The translations under genes and the position numbers were made by a program. Below the pieces are notes generated by a model. It did not search any database, had not been told where the DNA came from, and saw only the letters and a list, made by a program, of their open reading frames with translations. A stretch of DNA of 38,859 nucleotides from Desulfohalobiaceae bacterium S24 (GTDB taxonomy: Bacteria > Desulfobacterota > Desulfovibrionia > Desulfovibrionales > Desulfothermaceae). Shown piece after piece: positions 24,768 through 35,782 of the stretch; the first letter of the stretch is position 1, and every line of letters starts with the position of its first letter. The stretch is taken from NCBI GenBank assembly GCA_011389765.1, contig JAABTT010000029.1:1-38859 (forward strand), written 5' to 3'.

Positions 24768-27258
24768 AACATCCGCATCCATTCCTCCAGGTCTGCTTCC
24801 CTGGCAGATACTGCTGCTCTTTGCCGTTTTGAGTCTTTTCATACCCGATGCTCCCCTTCCCAGCCTTTGCGCCGGGGCCTTGCTTTTCGCCTTCTTCCTC
24901 AAGGACAGAAAAAACTCCCTGTTTTGGCTGACTATCCTACTGATTTCAATCTTTGCTCTGTTCCTGGCCGGGTTTCTCAAACCGGAATGGAGGGCGGATC
25001 CGCCGGCCTATTTGCAAAAGGCGCGAAATAAGGTGAATATCCGGGCCCGGGTGCATGCGGTACGACCAAAGCCCGAGGACAGACTGCAGATAATCCTCAA
25101 AGAACTCGAAGTGCAGCCTGCAGAGGATACCCAATTTCAAAAGCTCGAAGGCCGTGTTGTTTGGACCTGGCAGGGAACAAAGCAGTGGCCTGCACCCGGC
25201 CAAATGGTTCAGGGCCGTTTCCGGCTCAAACCGATTCAGGGCCGGCAGAACTTCGGAACCTGGGATACCAGGACCTACTGGGCCCGCCAAAAGGTCCGCT
25301 ATCGAACCTATACAAAAGCAGAGGCAACTGAAGTCTCCCTGCATGGCCCGAAGAATGCTTCCTGGAGTTTCCGCCTGTTTCTGAGAAACCGCATCCTGGA
25401 CTCGACACAGGAAGGTCCGGGACAGGGTCTGCTCCTCGCCCTCCTGATGGGGGATCGGTCCCAAACCTCCTATCAGACTCTGGGTTTGGTCCGTCGAGCT
25501 TCTCTGGCCCACAGTCTGGCCCTTTCCGGACTGCATGTCGGTTTTGTGGTCGCACTGGCCTGGGGGCTGGCCTGGATAAGCGGAAAAATGTTTCCAGCCA
25601 TGTTCACACGGCTGCCCAGACAAAAATGGGGAATTCTCTTCGCAGTCCCGCTCATACTGATCTACCTCTGGCTGGGTCAAGCCAAGCCATCGCTGATCCG
25701 CGCGGCTTTGATGTTCTTTTTTTGGGGACTGCTTCTGCTTCAGGGGCGGAAAAACATCATGGCGGACGGTCTGTTTCTGGCCCTTCTCCTGATACTGTGC
25801 CTCGATCCAGGCAGTGTTCACAACCTGGGAACGCAACTGTCCTTCAGCGCCGTGGCCGGAATCATACTGGTCTTCCCTTTTCTCAGGGACTGGATCAAAC
25901 ACCTGCCCTTTACCGGGCGAGGCTCCAGGACAGTGAAAGCGCTGCTGGGTATACTCGGCATCAGCTGCATAGCGAATCTGGTTCTTTTGCCGCTGATCGT
26001 GACCAACTTCGGGGAATGGAGTCCGCATCTCTACTTGAATTGCTTCTGGCTGCCCCTGCTCGGTTTTTGCGTCCTCCCGCTCGGGCTTGCCGGACTCGCT
26101 GTGTCCCTCATCCCGGGGATCATGCCCTGCGGAGAATTCCTGCTGTTTGCTTCAGGAAAGCTTCTGGATGTGATGATCTCTGTCCTTGAACTCCTGGAGG
26201 CCGGCGGAAGCTTGGAGGTCCTGGTTCCCCTCCGTCCTCTCTGGCCGGAAGCTTTTGGATACTGGATGTTTGTCTGCTCTCTGTGTATCTGGCGAGGGCA
26301 ATGGCGGGCCTGGCCCAAATGGATCCCGGTTTTCGGCCTCCTCCTGCTCCTTGGACCAGGACTGCTCAATACCCTGGAAAATCTTCAAAACAAGGTTTCC
26401 CTGCGGCTGCTTGATGTCGGCCAGGGACAGTCTGTTTTTCTCCAGGCGGCAAAAGAGAAAAGCATGTTGATCGACGGGGGAGGATCATGGAACAAGGAAT
26501 ATGATCTGGGACGACACATCCTGAGTCCTGCTCTGACCTGGGGGCGATCGCCGCAAGTGGACACGGTGGTGCTCACCCATGACGATTACGATCATCTCCG
26601 GGGGCTTTTCTACATCCTGAAGCATTACCGGATTCAACGCTTTGTCTTCAATGGGAACTGGCCCCAAGGATGGGACGGCGAGCACCTGAAAGCGATTCTC
26701 AAAAAGAGAAACATTCCCTGTCGGTCCGTACAGACCGGGGACAGTCTCCAGCTGAGTGAAACCTTGCAGCTGCAGGTCCTGCATCCCCCGGCCGGCTATT
26801 TCGCAGACAAAGACAACGACGCCTCCCTGGTCCTGAGACTGCGTCACGGCCGGAGAGGGCTGGCCATTTTGCCGGGCGATATCGAAAATTCAGGATTGAC
26901 GGTCCTGCTCGGCCAGAAGAATTCCCTGCAGGCTGAAGTCCTCTTGCTGCCGCATCACGGGAGCCGAAGCAGCTTCAATCCGGCATTTTATGAACAGGCG
27001 GCGCCGGATTTGGGCTTGGTGAGCTGCGGCTATCTCAATTTTTTCAATTTTCCCCACCGGCAAATCAGAGATTATTGCATAGAGACGGACCTCCCGCTTT
27101 TCTCAACGGCGAGGCACGGACAAATCGCCGTTACCTGGAATTTGTCGAGTCAAGTCCGGATCTTGCGAACAAAATCAGGTCAGGAGTCTGTGGATTATTC
27201 CTGGTCACAGCGTTTGGAGCACTGGAATTTTGCGGCAGAATATGCAAAGGTTCCTTGA
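24742..27258 (+). CDS. comEC: ComEC/Rec2 family DNA uptake channel protein
   Basis: A large polytopic membrane protein of about 838 residues in the DNA-uptake channel family. An N-terminal OB-like (DUF4131) segment with early transmembrane helices is followed by the competence domain with LALSGLHVGFVVALAW and many hydrophobic helices (about 220-520). A C-terminal metallo-beta-lactamase-like domain starts near LRLLDVGQGQSVFLQ and has LTHDDYDHLRG and LPHHGSRSS. The MBL metal motif H-x-D-x-D-H is complete apart from the normal first variation. The ATG at 24742 overlaps the rsmB end by 26 bp and is preceded by GGGGAATA; a TTG at 24715 is possible. Competence of this organism is not proven by this gene alone. 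Confidence 0.9.
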   Translation: MLRSCAKNKTSASIPPGLLPWQILLLFAVLSLFIPDAPLPSLCAGALLFAFFLKDRKNSLFWLTILLISIFALFLAGFLKPEWRADPPAYLQKARNKVNIRARVHAVRPKPEDRLQIILKELEVQPAEDTQFQKLEGRVVWTWQGTKQWPAPGQMVQGRFRLKPIQGRQNFGTWDTRTYWARQKVRYRTYTKAEATEVSLHGPKNASWSFRLFLRNRILDSTQEGPGQGLLLALLMGDRSQTSYQTLGLVRRASLAHSLALSGLHVGFVVALAWGLAWISGKMFPAMFTRLPRQKWGILFAVPLILIYLWLGQAKPSLIRAALMFFFWGLLLLQGRKNIMADGLFLALLLILCLDPGSVHNLGTQLSFSAVAGIILVFPFLRDWIKHLPFTGRGSRTVKALLGILGISCIANLVLLPLIVTNFGEWSPHLYLNCFWLPLLGFCVLPLGLAGLAVSLIPGIMPCGEFLLFASGKLLDVMISVLELLEAGGSLEVLVPLRPLWPEAFGYWMFVCSLCIWRGQWRAWPKWIPVFGLLLLLGPGLLNTLENLQNKVSLRLLDVGQGQSVFLQAAKEKSMLIDGGGSWNKEYDLGRHILSPALTWGRSPQVDTVVLTHDDYDHLRGLFYILKHYRIQRFVFNGNWPQGWDGEHLKAILKKRNIPCRSVQTGDSLQLSETLQLQVLHPPAGYFADKDNDASLVLRLRHGRRGLAILPGDIENSGLTVLLGQKNSLQAEVLLLPHHGSRSSFNPAFYEQAAPDLGLVSCGYLNFFNFPHRQIRDYCIETDLPLFSTARHGQIAVTWNLSSQVRILRTKSGQESVDYSWSQRLEHWNFAAEYAKVP

Positions 27259-27626
27259 TGCATGAATTGCCGGTCATCAACACAATCCTGAACATTGTCC
27301 TGGACCGGGCCCGGGAAAACCGGGTCACGGAGATCAAGACCATCTTCCTGAAGATCGGAGCCCTCAGCGATCTTGAAGAAGAATGGATGCAGCGTTATTT
27401 TGCTTATCTCAGCCGGGGGACTCCGGCGGCATCCGCACGCCTTGCCATCGAAAGAACTCCGGCCCGGGTACAATGCCGCACCTGCGGGCATTGTTTTGAG
27501 CTTGATCTCCAATCCTCTGAAACAGAAACCTGTCAGTCTTGCGGGCATAACACATACGCCCTTGTGTCCGGTACAGGCTACTACCTCGAGAGTATTGAAG
27601 CTGTGGAGCCTGGACAGCCGTCATGA
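27258..27626 (+). CDS. hypA: hydrogenase nickel incorporation protein HypA
   Basis: A nickel metallochaperone for [NiFe]-hydrogenase maturation, 122 residues. The start MHELPVINTIL has the N-terminal MHE nickel-binding motif. The zinc site is two CxxC pairs, CRTCGHCFE and CQSCGH. Its ATG shares one base with the comEC stop (TGATG), so it is translationally coupled. Other hyp genes are not in this window. A reading that extends upstream to 27075 runs inside comEC and is rejected. Confidence 0.9.
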   Translation: MHELPVINTILNIVLDRARENRVTEIKTIFLKIGALSDLEEEWMQRYFAYLSRGTPAASARLAIERTPARVQCRTCGHCFELDLQSSETETCQSCGHNTYALVSGTGYYLESIEAVEPGQPS

Positions 27627-27708
27627 ACAATCTATAATTTCAGCGTGTTATCCTTGAACCACTGTCTTAAAAAAACAAGCGGAAAGCCTTTTCAATCCTT
27701 TGCTTTCC

Positions 27709-27737
27709 TTGTGCTTCAGTAAAAAAAATGCTATCTT
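27709..27737 (+). promoter_or_regulatory. candidate promoter for the sirtuin gene
   Basis: TTGTGC (27709-27714) and TATCTT (27732-27737) with a 17-bp spacer; TG stands just before TATCTT, resembling an extended -10. It lies 26 bp before the sirtuin ATG, leaving a short leader with the strong AAGGAGGAGG ribosome-binding site. Confidence 0.45.
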
Positions 27738-27762
27738 TTCTTTGTTGTAAGGAGGAGGAAAA

Positions 27763-28521
27763 ATGGAGGAGAAGTACCGGGAAAAATTAGAACAAGCTGC
27801 TGATCTCATAAAAAAATCCCAAAAGGCTATTGCCTTTACCGGGGCCGGTATTTCAACGCCGAGTGGAATTCCCGACTTTCGAAGCCCAGGCGGATTATGG
27901 TCCAAATACGACCCCTTTCGCGTAGCTTCGGTCCAGGCTCTGGACTCCAATCCGGTGATGGTCTGGCAATTTCTCATGGAAACAACCGCTCTGCTTGACT
28001 CCAGTCAACCAAATCCTGCCCACCTGGCCCTGGCCGAATTGGAAAAACAGCAGCAACTGCTGGGCGTGATCACGCAAAATATTGACAATCTCCATCAACG
28101 CGCCGGATCTGAGATGGTTGTGGAATATCACGGCAATTTTCAGCGTTTTTACTGCCGCGACTGCCAAGCAGGCGTCTCGGTGGACGCGGTTAGAAATCTT
28201 ACTTCAGAGTCGATCCCCCTACTCTGCCCGAATTGTCAGGGTCTGGTCAGACCGGATGTTGTCTTTTTCGGAGAATGCATTCCCCAGGGGGCCCAAATGC
28301 AGAGCCGACACTTGCTTGAAAACGCAGATCTAATAATCATCGCCGGGACGTCTGGAGAAGTGTCCCCCGCCAACAGTCTCCCAAACCAAGTCAAAATGAA
28401 CCAGGGAACCGTTATTGAAATCAACCTCGGCCCTACGGCCTACGGACCTATCACCGACATTCGGTTCGACGCTTCTGTAGAGATGATCCTCCCGGCCCTC
28501 TCCGAATTCGTTCTTGTGTGA
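27763..28521 (+). CDS. cobB: Sir2-family NAD-dependent protein deacylase
   Basis: A sirtuin of 252 residues. Motifs: GAGISTPSGIPDFRSPGGLW (NAD-binding), TQNIDNLHQRAG (catalytic Asn/Asp), YHGNF (catalytic His), a Zn ribbon with CRDC and CPNC, RPDVVFFGE and the AGTSGEVSPAN and EINLGPTAYG loops. A very strong ribosome-binding site (AAGGAGGAGG) precedes the ATG. Substrate specificity (deacetylase, desuccinylase) is not resolved. It abuts dnaA: the GTG at 28518 overlaps the sirtuin stop as GTGA. Confidence 0.92.
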   Translation: MEEKYREKLEQAADLIKKSQKAIAFTGAGISTPSGIPDFRSPGGLWSKYDPFRVASVQALDSNPVMVWQFLMETTALLDSSQPNPAHLALAELEKQQQLLGVITQNIDNLHQRAGSEMVVEYHGNFQRFYCRDCQAGVSVDAVRNLTSESIPLLCPNCQGLVRPDVVFFGECIPQGAQMQSRHLLENADLIIIAGTSGEVSPANSLPNQVKMNQGTVIEINLGPTAYGPITDIRFDASVEMILPALSEFVLV

Positions 28522-28545
28522 AGCCCTTTGGGCAAGGAGAACCCA

Positions 28546-28569
28546 GTGCGCATGAGCAGACCACTATGA
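28546..28569 (+). CDS. possible 7-codon leader ORF overlapping the dnaA start
   Basis: GTG CGC ATG AGC AGA CCA CTA TGA encodes MRMSRPL. AAGGAG (28534-28539) stands six bases before the GTG, an optimal position. The leader stop TGA (28567-28569) overlaps the dnaA ATG (28566-28568) as ATGA. dnaA itself has no good Shine-Dalgarno at 28566, so coupling would make sense. Expression is not shown. Confidence 0.35.
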   Translation: MRMSRPL

Positions 28570-29573
28570 ACAGATTCAAACCGGATCCAAAATTCACTTT
28601 TGAGACCTTTCTGTACAACCAGAAAAACGCCTACCCGATCCAGACAGCCAAGGAATTGATCGACACCCCTTTTGAACAAGGCAATCCCTTTGTAATCATC
28701 GGCGAGCAAGGCTCCGGGAAATCTCATCTGCTCAAGGCCGTGGCCAATCGTTTCCATAACCGTCAGGTTCAGGACATCCTGCTCCTCAGGCCTGAAGAAT
28801 CGCTTCTTGCTTTGCAACAGGAGAAAGCAAATGGACATCATCTTGCGGACAGACTGAGCACTTCCGAAGTGCTCATGATTGACGATTTTCATTTGCTGAC
28901 CCAAAATTCCCTGCTTCAGACTGCATTGATGCCCTGTTTGAACAAACGGCTTCAGGATAAGCTGCCCATCATTTTGACCTGCTGCGGCAAATTATCCGAA
29001 CAGGAGAACCTGAAAAAGGAGCTTGTATCCAGAATGCAGACCGGGGTTCTGGTGGAAATCCAAAAACCGGATCTGGATATTCGCATTCAATTCTTGAAAA
29101 AACAAAATGCACATCACAAACTCGACCTCACGGAAAAAGACTTCTTTGATATCGCTACCTCCTGTGTCGATTTCAAAAAAATCCAGGTTATGATCTATTC
29201 CCTGCTCGTGTACAATGAACTCGAGGGAAAAAGAGCAGACCGGCAGACAGTGATCAGTCAAAAACTCAAACAGATCAACAATGGTCCTGACTGCCAAAAG
29301 ATCATTTCGGTTGTGGCCGATCATTTCCAGATACTGCCCCGGGATCTGCTCTCACCCAAAAGGGGGCGGGCCATTGTTCTGGCCAGGCATATAGCGCTGT
29401 ATCTCTGTCGGGAGATGCTCGGCCTGACCTATGCCCAGCTTGGAGAAGAGTTTGGAGGCAAACACCACAGTTCTGTCCTGTATTCAATAAAAAAAATCAA
29501 ATTATTACAAGCAGAAAAAAATGAAATCAACAAAATGTTAAAAAAATTGAAGCAGGCCTGTCGACAAGGCTGA
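28566..29573 (+). CDS. dnaA: short DnaA-like replication initiator lacking domains I-II
   Basis: An AAA+ replication initiator protein, 335 residues against about 450 for typical DnaA. It starts almost directly with the AAA+ domain (KFTFETF), so the DnaB-interaction domain I and linker II are absent. Walker A is GEQGSGKSHLL (46-56), Walker B is VLMIDDFHLL and the arginine-finger region is ELVSRMQTGVLVEI. The sensor-2 stretch reads VDFKKIQVM where NVRELEG is usual. Domain IV has LARHIALYLCREMLGLTYAQLGEEFGGKHHSSV, with H for the base-contacting D of GGRDHTTV. A GTG at 28518 would add 16 residues. It sits upstream of dnaN-gyrB-gyrA, the usual dnaA position. A second, longer dnaA elsewhere is possible. 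Confidence 0.8.
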   Translation: MNRFKPDPKFTFETFLYNQKNAYPIQTAKELIDTPFEQGNPFVIIGEQGSGKSHLLKAVANRFHNRQVQDILLLRPEESLLALQQEKANGHHLADRLSTSEVLMIDDFHLLTQNSLLQTALMPCLNKRLQDKLPIILTCCGKLSEQENLKKELVSRMQTGVLVEIQKPDLDIRIQFLKKQNAHHKLDLTEKDFFDIATSCVDFKKIQVMIYSLLVYNELEGKRADRQTVISQKLKQINNGPDCQKIISVVADHFQILPRDLLSPKRGRAIVLARHIALYLCREMLGLTYAQLGEEFGGKHHSSVLYSIKKIKLLQAEKNEINKMLKKLKQACRQG

Positions 29574-29720
29574 TACAAAAAGCCTTTCATGCAGATAGAG
29601 GTGATCCGTTCATAGAAAGTCAAAAAATTATTCACCTATATATTCCACTATTTCAATAAGATAAATTCATTAAAAACATTTGAACAGACCTAATAATCTC
29701 TAATAAAGAAGAGGTTTATT
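29574..29720 (+). other. dnaA-dnaN spacer, AT-rich, possible origin or promoter region
   Basis: A 147-bp AT-rich gap with one DnaA-box-like sequence (29628-29636) and a weak second one (TATTCCACT at 29641-29649, three mismatches). Direct TAATAA repeats (near 29691 and 29701) precede the dnaN ribosome-binding site. A dnaN promoter is likely here, with TTGAAC (about 29680) as a possible -35, but the -10 is not clear. Confidence 0.45.
29628..29636 (+). promoter_or_regulatory. DnaA-box-like sequence
   Basis: TTATTCACC differs from the DnaA box TTATNCACA only in the last base. It is the only near match in the dnaA-dnaN gap. Confidence 0.4.
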
Positions 29721-30872
29721 ATGAAAGCAAAGATTATCAAAGAAGGTATTCTCGACGGCATCAGTAAAGCCACCAGTATCATTCCAGCCAAGACAGGAGC
29801 GGCTTTCTTGCGGACGCTTTGGCTGGAAAACCGGGACAACCGCCTGAAAATCATGTCTACGGATTCTAAAATTGAATTTTTCGGAGAGTATGAAGCCGAA
29901 ACCCTGGAGCCTGGTTTGCTGGGGGTACAGGGGCGGAGTTTTTATGATCTGTTTCGCAAGCTGCCGCCCGGAGAAATAACCCTGAGTCAAGATCAGGATC
30001 AGGGAGTTCTGCTCTTGGAGCAGGGCAGACGAAAATACAAACTGCCCACCAACGACTCAACCTGGTTTCAATCCTTTTCAGCGTTCCCGGAAGATGGCGC
30101 TGTGGCCTGGTCTGGATCCCATCTCCGAAAAATCATTGATCATATCGGATATTGTATAGCCGATGATGATACCGACACCATGTTTTTCATGAAAATGGCG
30201 CCGGTGGAGAATGAAGAGTATGTTGAGGTCTGCGGAATGAATTGGCATCAATTTGGGATGGAACGTTTTATTCACCCCGGGTTGTATGAGCTGTTGGGTG
30301 AAGACGGCATTTTGATCCCGAAACCCTATCTTTTGGAACTCAAAAAATGGCTGACCCACGAAGACATCCTGCTCAATATCGACGGCAAACGTATTTTTAT
30401 CGCTGATAAAAACAGACGTGAAAGACTCAGCTTTCCGATTTCCTATGATACATTTCCAAACTACAGCATTTTTCTGTCCTATTTTGAAAAGGAGAACAGC
30501 CGGATGCTCGTGGACCGGGAGGAATTGATCGATTCTTTGGAACGAATCTCGCTGTTTAACACGGAAACCCAGCGCTGCTCCTATTTCGTCTTTCAAGAAC
30601 AGGAAATGGTGATTTACAGTGAAGGGCAGGACACAGGCGAAGGCACGGAAAGTTTGAATGTTGATTATAATGGCGATATAGAGCAGATCATCTTCCCCAC
30701 CCGCAATGTCATTGAGATTCTGTCCCATTTTCATTCGCCTGAAATTAGGTTCGAGTTCACCGATCACAGTGGCCCGTGCCGGGTCACAGGAGATAAAGAT
30801 TCGGATTATTTTGTGATTCTCATGCCGGTTCAGATTGAAGAAGAAACGTATTATACCGAGGAAGAGATTTAA
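29721..30872 (+). CDS. dnaN: DNA polymerase III beta sliding clamp
   Basis: The beta clamp, 383 residues, with the three-domain DnaN pattern: an N-terminal domain with AFLRTLWLEN, a central domain around FPNYSIFLSY and a C-terminal domain ending SDYFVILMPV. The family normally ends right after MPMR; here MPVQ is followed by a 12-residue acidic tail (IEEETYYTEEEI). GAAGAGG stands seven bases before the ATG. gyrB follows 3 bp after the stop. Confidence 0.92.
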   Translation: MKAKIIKEGILDGISKATSIIPAKTGAAFLRTLWLENRDNRLKIMSTDSKIEFFGEYEAETLEPGLLGVQGRSFYDLFRKLPPGEITLSQDQDQGVLLLEQGRRKYKLPTNDSTWFQSFSAFPEDGAVAWSGSHLRKIIDHIGYCIADDDTDTMFFMKMAPVENEEYVEVCGMNWHQFGMERFIHPGLYELLGEDGILIPKPYLLELKKWLTHEDILLNIDGKRIFIADKNRRERLSFPISYDTFPNYSIFLSYFEKENSRMLVDREELIDSLERISLFNTETQRCSYFVFQEQEMVIYSEGQDTGEGTESLNVDYNGDIEQIIFPTRNVIEILSHFHSPEIRFEFTDHSGPCRVTGDKDSDYFVILMPVQIEEETYYTEEEI

Positions 30873-33272
<2,400 letters not shown>

Positions 33273-33328
33273 TCCAGAAACAGGAGAAGCGTTTCTGAAT
33301 TATCTCTTATGAAAAATACGGGGTGGAC

Positions 33329-35770
33329 ATGGAACAGGCACTGAACACGATCAATATTGAAGACGAAATCAAAAAATCCTATCTGGAGTATTCCCTGAGC
33401 GTCATCATCGGGCGGGCCATACCTGATGTGCGGGACGGCCTCAAGCCGGTGCACCGCAGGATTCTGTACGCCATGCATGATCTGGGAAATTATTACAACC
33501 GCCCCTATAAAAAATCGGCTCGGATTGTGGGTGATGTCATAGGTAAATATCATCCGCATGGCGATTCGGCGGTCTATGACGCCTTGGTGCGCATGGCCCA
33601 GAAATTTAATATGCGGGATCCTCTGGTGGACGGTCAGGGAAATTTCGGTTCCATTGACGGAGACGCCCCGGCGGCCATGCGCTATACCGAGAGTCGAATG
33701 TCCAGGCTGGCCGGAGAATTTCTATCCGATATTGAAAAAAACACAGTGAATTACCGGGATAACTACGACAATACCATCCAGGAGCCTGAGGTTCTGCCCA
33801 CAAAGGTTCCCAATTTGCTGGTCAATGGAGCGGCCGGCATTGCCGTGGGCATGGCTACGAATATCCCGCCGCATAACCTCGGGGAAGTAGTGGAGGCCCT
33901 GCTTGCCGTGTTGAACGATCCGGAAACCACCCTGCTCGATTTGATGCAGAAAATTAAAGGGCCGGATTTTCCGACAGGGGCCATGATGTATGGCCTGGCC
34001 GGGCTCAAGGAGGCCTATGCAAGCGGCAGGGGCAGTGTCAAAATCAGGGCCAGGATTGAAATCGAAGAGCGGAGCCGGGGATCCGAATCCCTGGTTGTCA
34101 CTGAAATCCCCTTTGCCTTGAACAAATCCAACCTCATCCAGAAAATTGCCGCCTTGGTCAATGATCGGAAAATCGAGGGCATCAGCGATCTTCGCGATGA
34201 ATCCGATCGGAACGGCATTCGGATTGTAATCGACCTAAAAAAGGGCGTTCTTTCGGATATAGTCATCAACAAACTATACAAATATACGGCCTTGAATACC
34301 TCTTTCGGCATCAATTTAATGGCTGTGGTCAATAACAGACCCAAACTTCTCAATCTGAAAGAGTATTTGGATCTCTTCATCCAGCACCGCAAGGAAGTTG
34401 TCCTCAGGCGCTCCAGGTTCGATCTGGAAAAAGCTGAATACCGGGCTCATATTCTGGAAGGCCTGCGCATTGCCCTGGACAATATCGATGCAGTCGTGGC
34501 TACGATCAGAAGTTCAGCCACGCCCACGGAAGCCAAGGAAAAATTGATGCTCAGATTCGAGTTGTCCGCGGTGCAGTCCCAGGCGATTTTGGACATGCGC
34601 CTGCAGCGTCTGACCAATCTTGAACAGAGCAAAATCCAGGAGGAGTACCTGGAAATTCTGAAGAAGATAGAATATTTAAAGAGCATTCTCAATAATGCTG
34701 AAGTCCTGAAAGGGGTCATTCAGGAAGAACTGGAGGATTTGCGCAAGACATACGCCACTCCCAGAAAAACGGAAATTTTGCCTTATGATCCTGAAGCCAT
34801 CGAGATCGAGGACCTGATTGCCGACGAAGAAGTCGTGATCACCTTAACTCGTAAGGGCTATATCAAGCGGACCCCGCTTTCCAGCTACAACCAGCAGAAA
34901 AGAGGGGGGAAGGGACTCTCCGGGGCCAATGTCTCCGGCAGCGGTTTGATTCAGGCCCTGGTCTCCTCGACCAATCATCAGCATCTCCTGCTGTTTACCA
35001 ATCTGGGACGGATGCTCATGCTCAAAGTCCTGCAGATCCCGGAGACGAGCCGTCGGGCCAAGGGGGCCCATATTTCCAATCTCATTGATCTCCATGATCA
35101 GGAGTATGTGGCCACTGCCCTGGGTCAGCGGAATATCGAGCTGCACAACTATTTTATGTTCATTACCAAAAAAGGCCGGGTCAAACGATCGGAATGCGAA
35201 CTGTACAAAAATATACGGGCCAGCGGGTTGATTGCGCTCAGCCTTCAGAGAGGCGATGAACTTATCGCGGTCCGGGAAGTGACCGAGGACCTGCAGATGA
35301 TCCTGATTACCAGACAAGGTTTCGCCATTCGTTTCGCCTGTAGCGAGATTCGGTCCATGGGGCGCAATGCTGCCGGGGTCAAAGGAATTTCTCTGCGGGA
35401 AGGCGATCGGGTGGTTTCCGGGGTGACGGTTGACGCCGAGAGTTCAGACAGTCTGCTTACGGTGTCCGAACTTGGCTTCGGCAAACGAACCCCTCTGGAG
35501 CAATATCGTTTGCAGTACAGGGGCGGAAAGGGCATCATCAACATGAAACCCAGTGAAAAGACCGGCGGGGTCTTCGGCGCGATGATGGTCAATGATCAGG
35601 ATCAGATCATTGTTCTAACCGCGGAACAGAAGATGATCCGTTTCGGGGTGAGTGATGTCCGCATATGCAGCCGTGCCGCCCAGGGGGTCAAGCTGGTGAA
35701 TATGGAACAGGGCATCGAAGTGGTCAGTTTCGACCGGGTGCTCCAGGAATCGGAAATGGAAGAGATCTGA
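33329..35770 (+). CDS. gyrA: DNA gyrase subunit A
   Basis: The DNA breakage-reunion subunit, about 813 residues. The N-terminal domain has [25 protein letters not shown], the quinolone-resistance region [19 protein letters not shown] (with S and Y at the usual positions), and the catalytic tyrosine in [11 protein letters not shown] (near residue 118). The GyrA box QKRGGKG, which makes the enzyme a gyrase rather than topoisomerase IV, is near residue 525. A six-bladed C-terminal DNA-wrapping domain follows. The ATG at 33329 follows GGGGTGG; a GTG two codons earlier (33323) is possible. It ends 12 bp before the HDOD gene stop. Confidence 0.96.
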   Translation: MEQALNTINIEDEIKKSYLEYSLSVIIGRAIPDVRDGLKPVHRRILYAMHDLGNYYNRPYKKSARIVGDVIGKYHPHGDSAVYDALVRMAQKFNMRDPLVDGQGNFGSIDGDAPAAMRYTESRMSRLAGEFLSDIEKNTVNYRDNYDNTIQEPEVLPTKVPNLLVNGAAGIAVGMATNIPPHNLGEVVEALLAVLNDPETTLLDLMQKIKGPDFPTGAMMYGLAGLKEAYASGRGSVKIRARIEIEERSRGSESLVVTEIPFALNKSNLIQKIAALVNDRKIEGISDLRDESDRNGIRIVIDLKKGVLSDIVINKLYKYTALNTSFGINLMAVVNNRPKLLNLKEYLDLFIQHRKEVVLRRSRFDLEKAEYRAHILEGLRIALDNIDAVVATIRSSATPTEAKEKLMLRFELSAVQSQAILDMRLQRLTNLEQSKIQEEYLEILKKIEYLKSILNNAEVLKGVIQEELEDLRKTYATPRKTEILPYDPEAIEIEDLIADEEVVITLTRKGYIKRTPLSSYNQQKRGGKGLSGANVSGSGLIQALVSSTNHQHLLLFTNLGRMLMLKVLQIPETSRRAKGAHISNLIDLHDQEYVATALGQRNIELHNYFMFITKKGRVKRSECELYKNIRASGLIALSLQRGDELIAVREVTEDLQMILITRQGFAIRFACSEIRSMGRNAAGVKGISLREGDRVVSGVTVDAESSDSLLTVSELGFGKRTPLEQYRLQYRGGKGIINMKPSEKTGGVFGAMMVNDQDQIIVLTAEQKMIRFGVSDVRICSRAAQGVKLVNMEQGIEVVSFDRVLQESEMEEI

Positions 35771-35782
35771 CCCCCGGGCCCG

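Noticed and set aside
24946-26028. Long open frame (360 codons) on the minus strand inside comEC
   Set aside because: Antisense shadow of a conserved membrane protein; Gln/Gly-rich without recognisable motifs.
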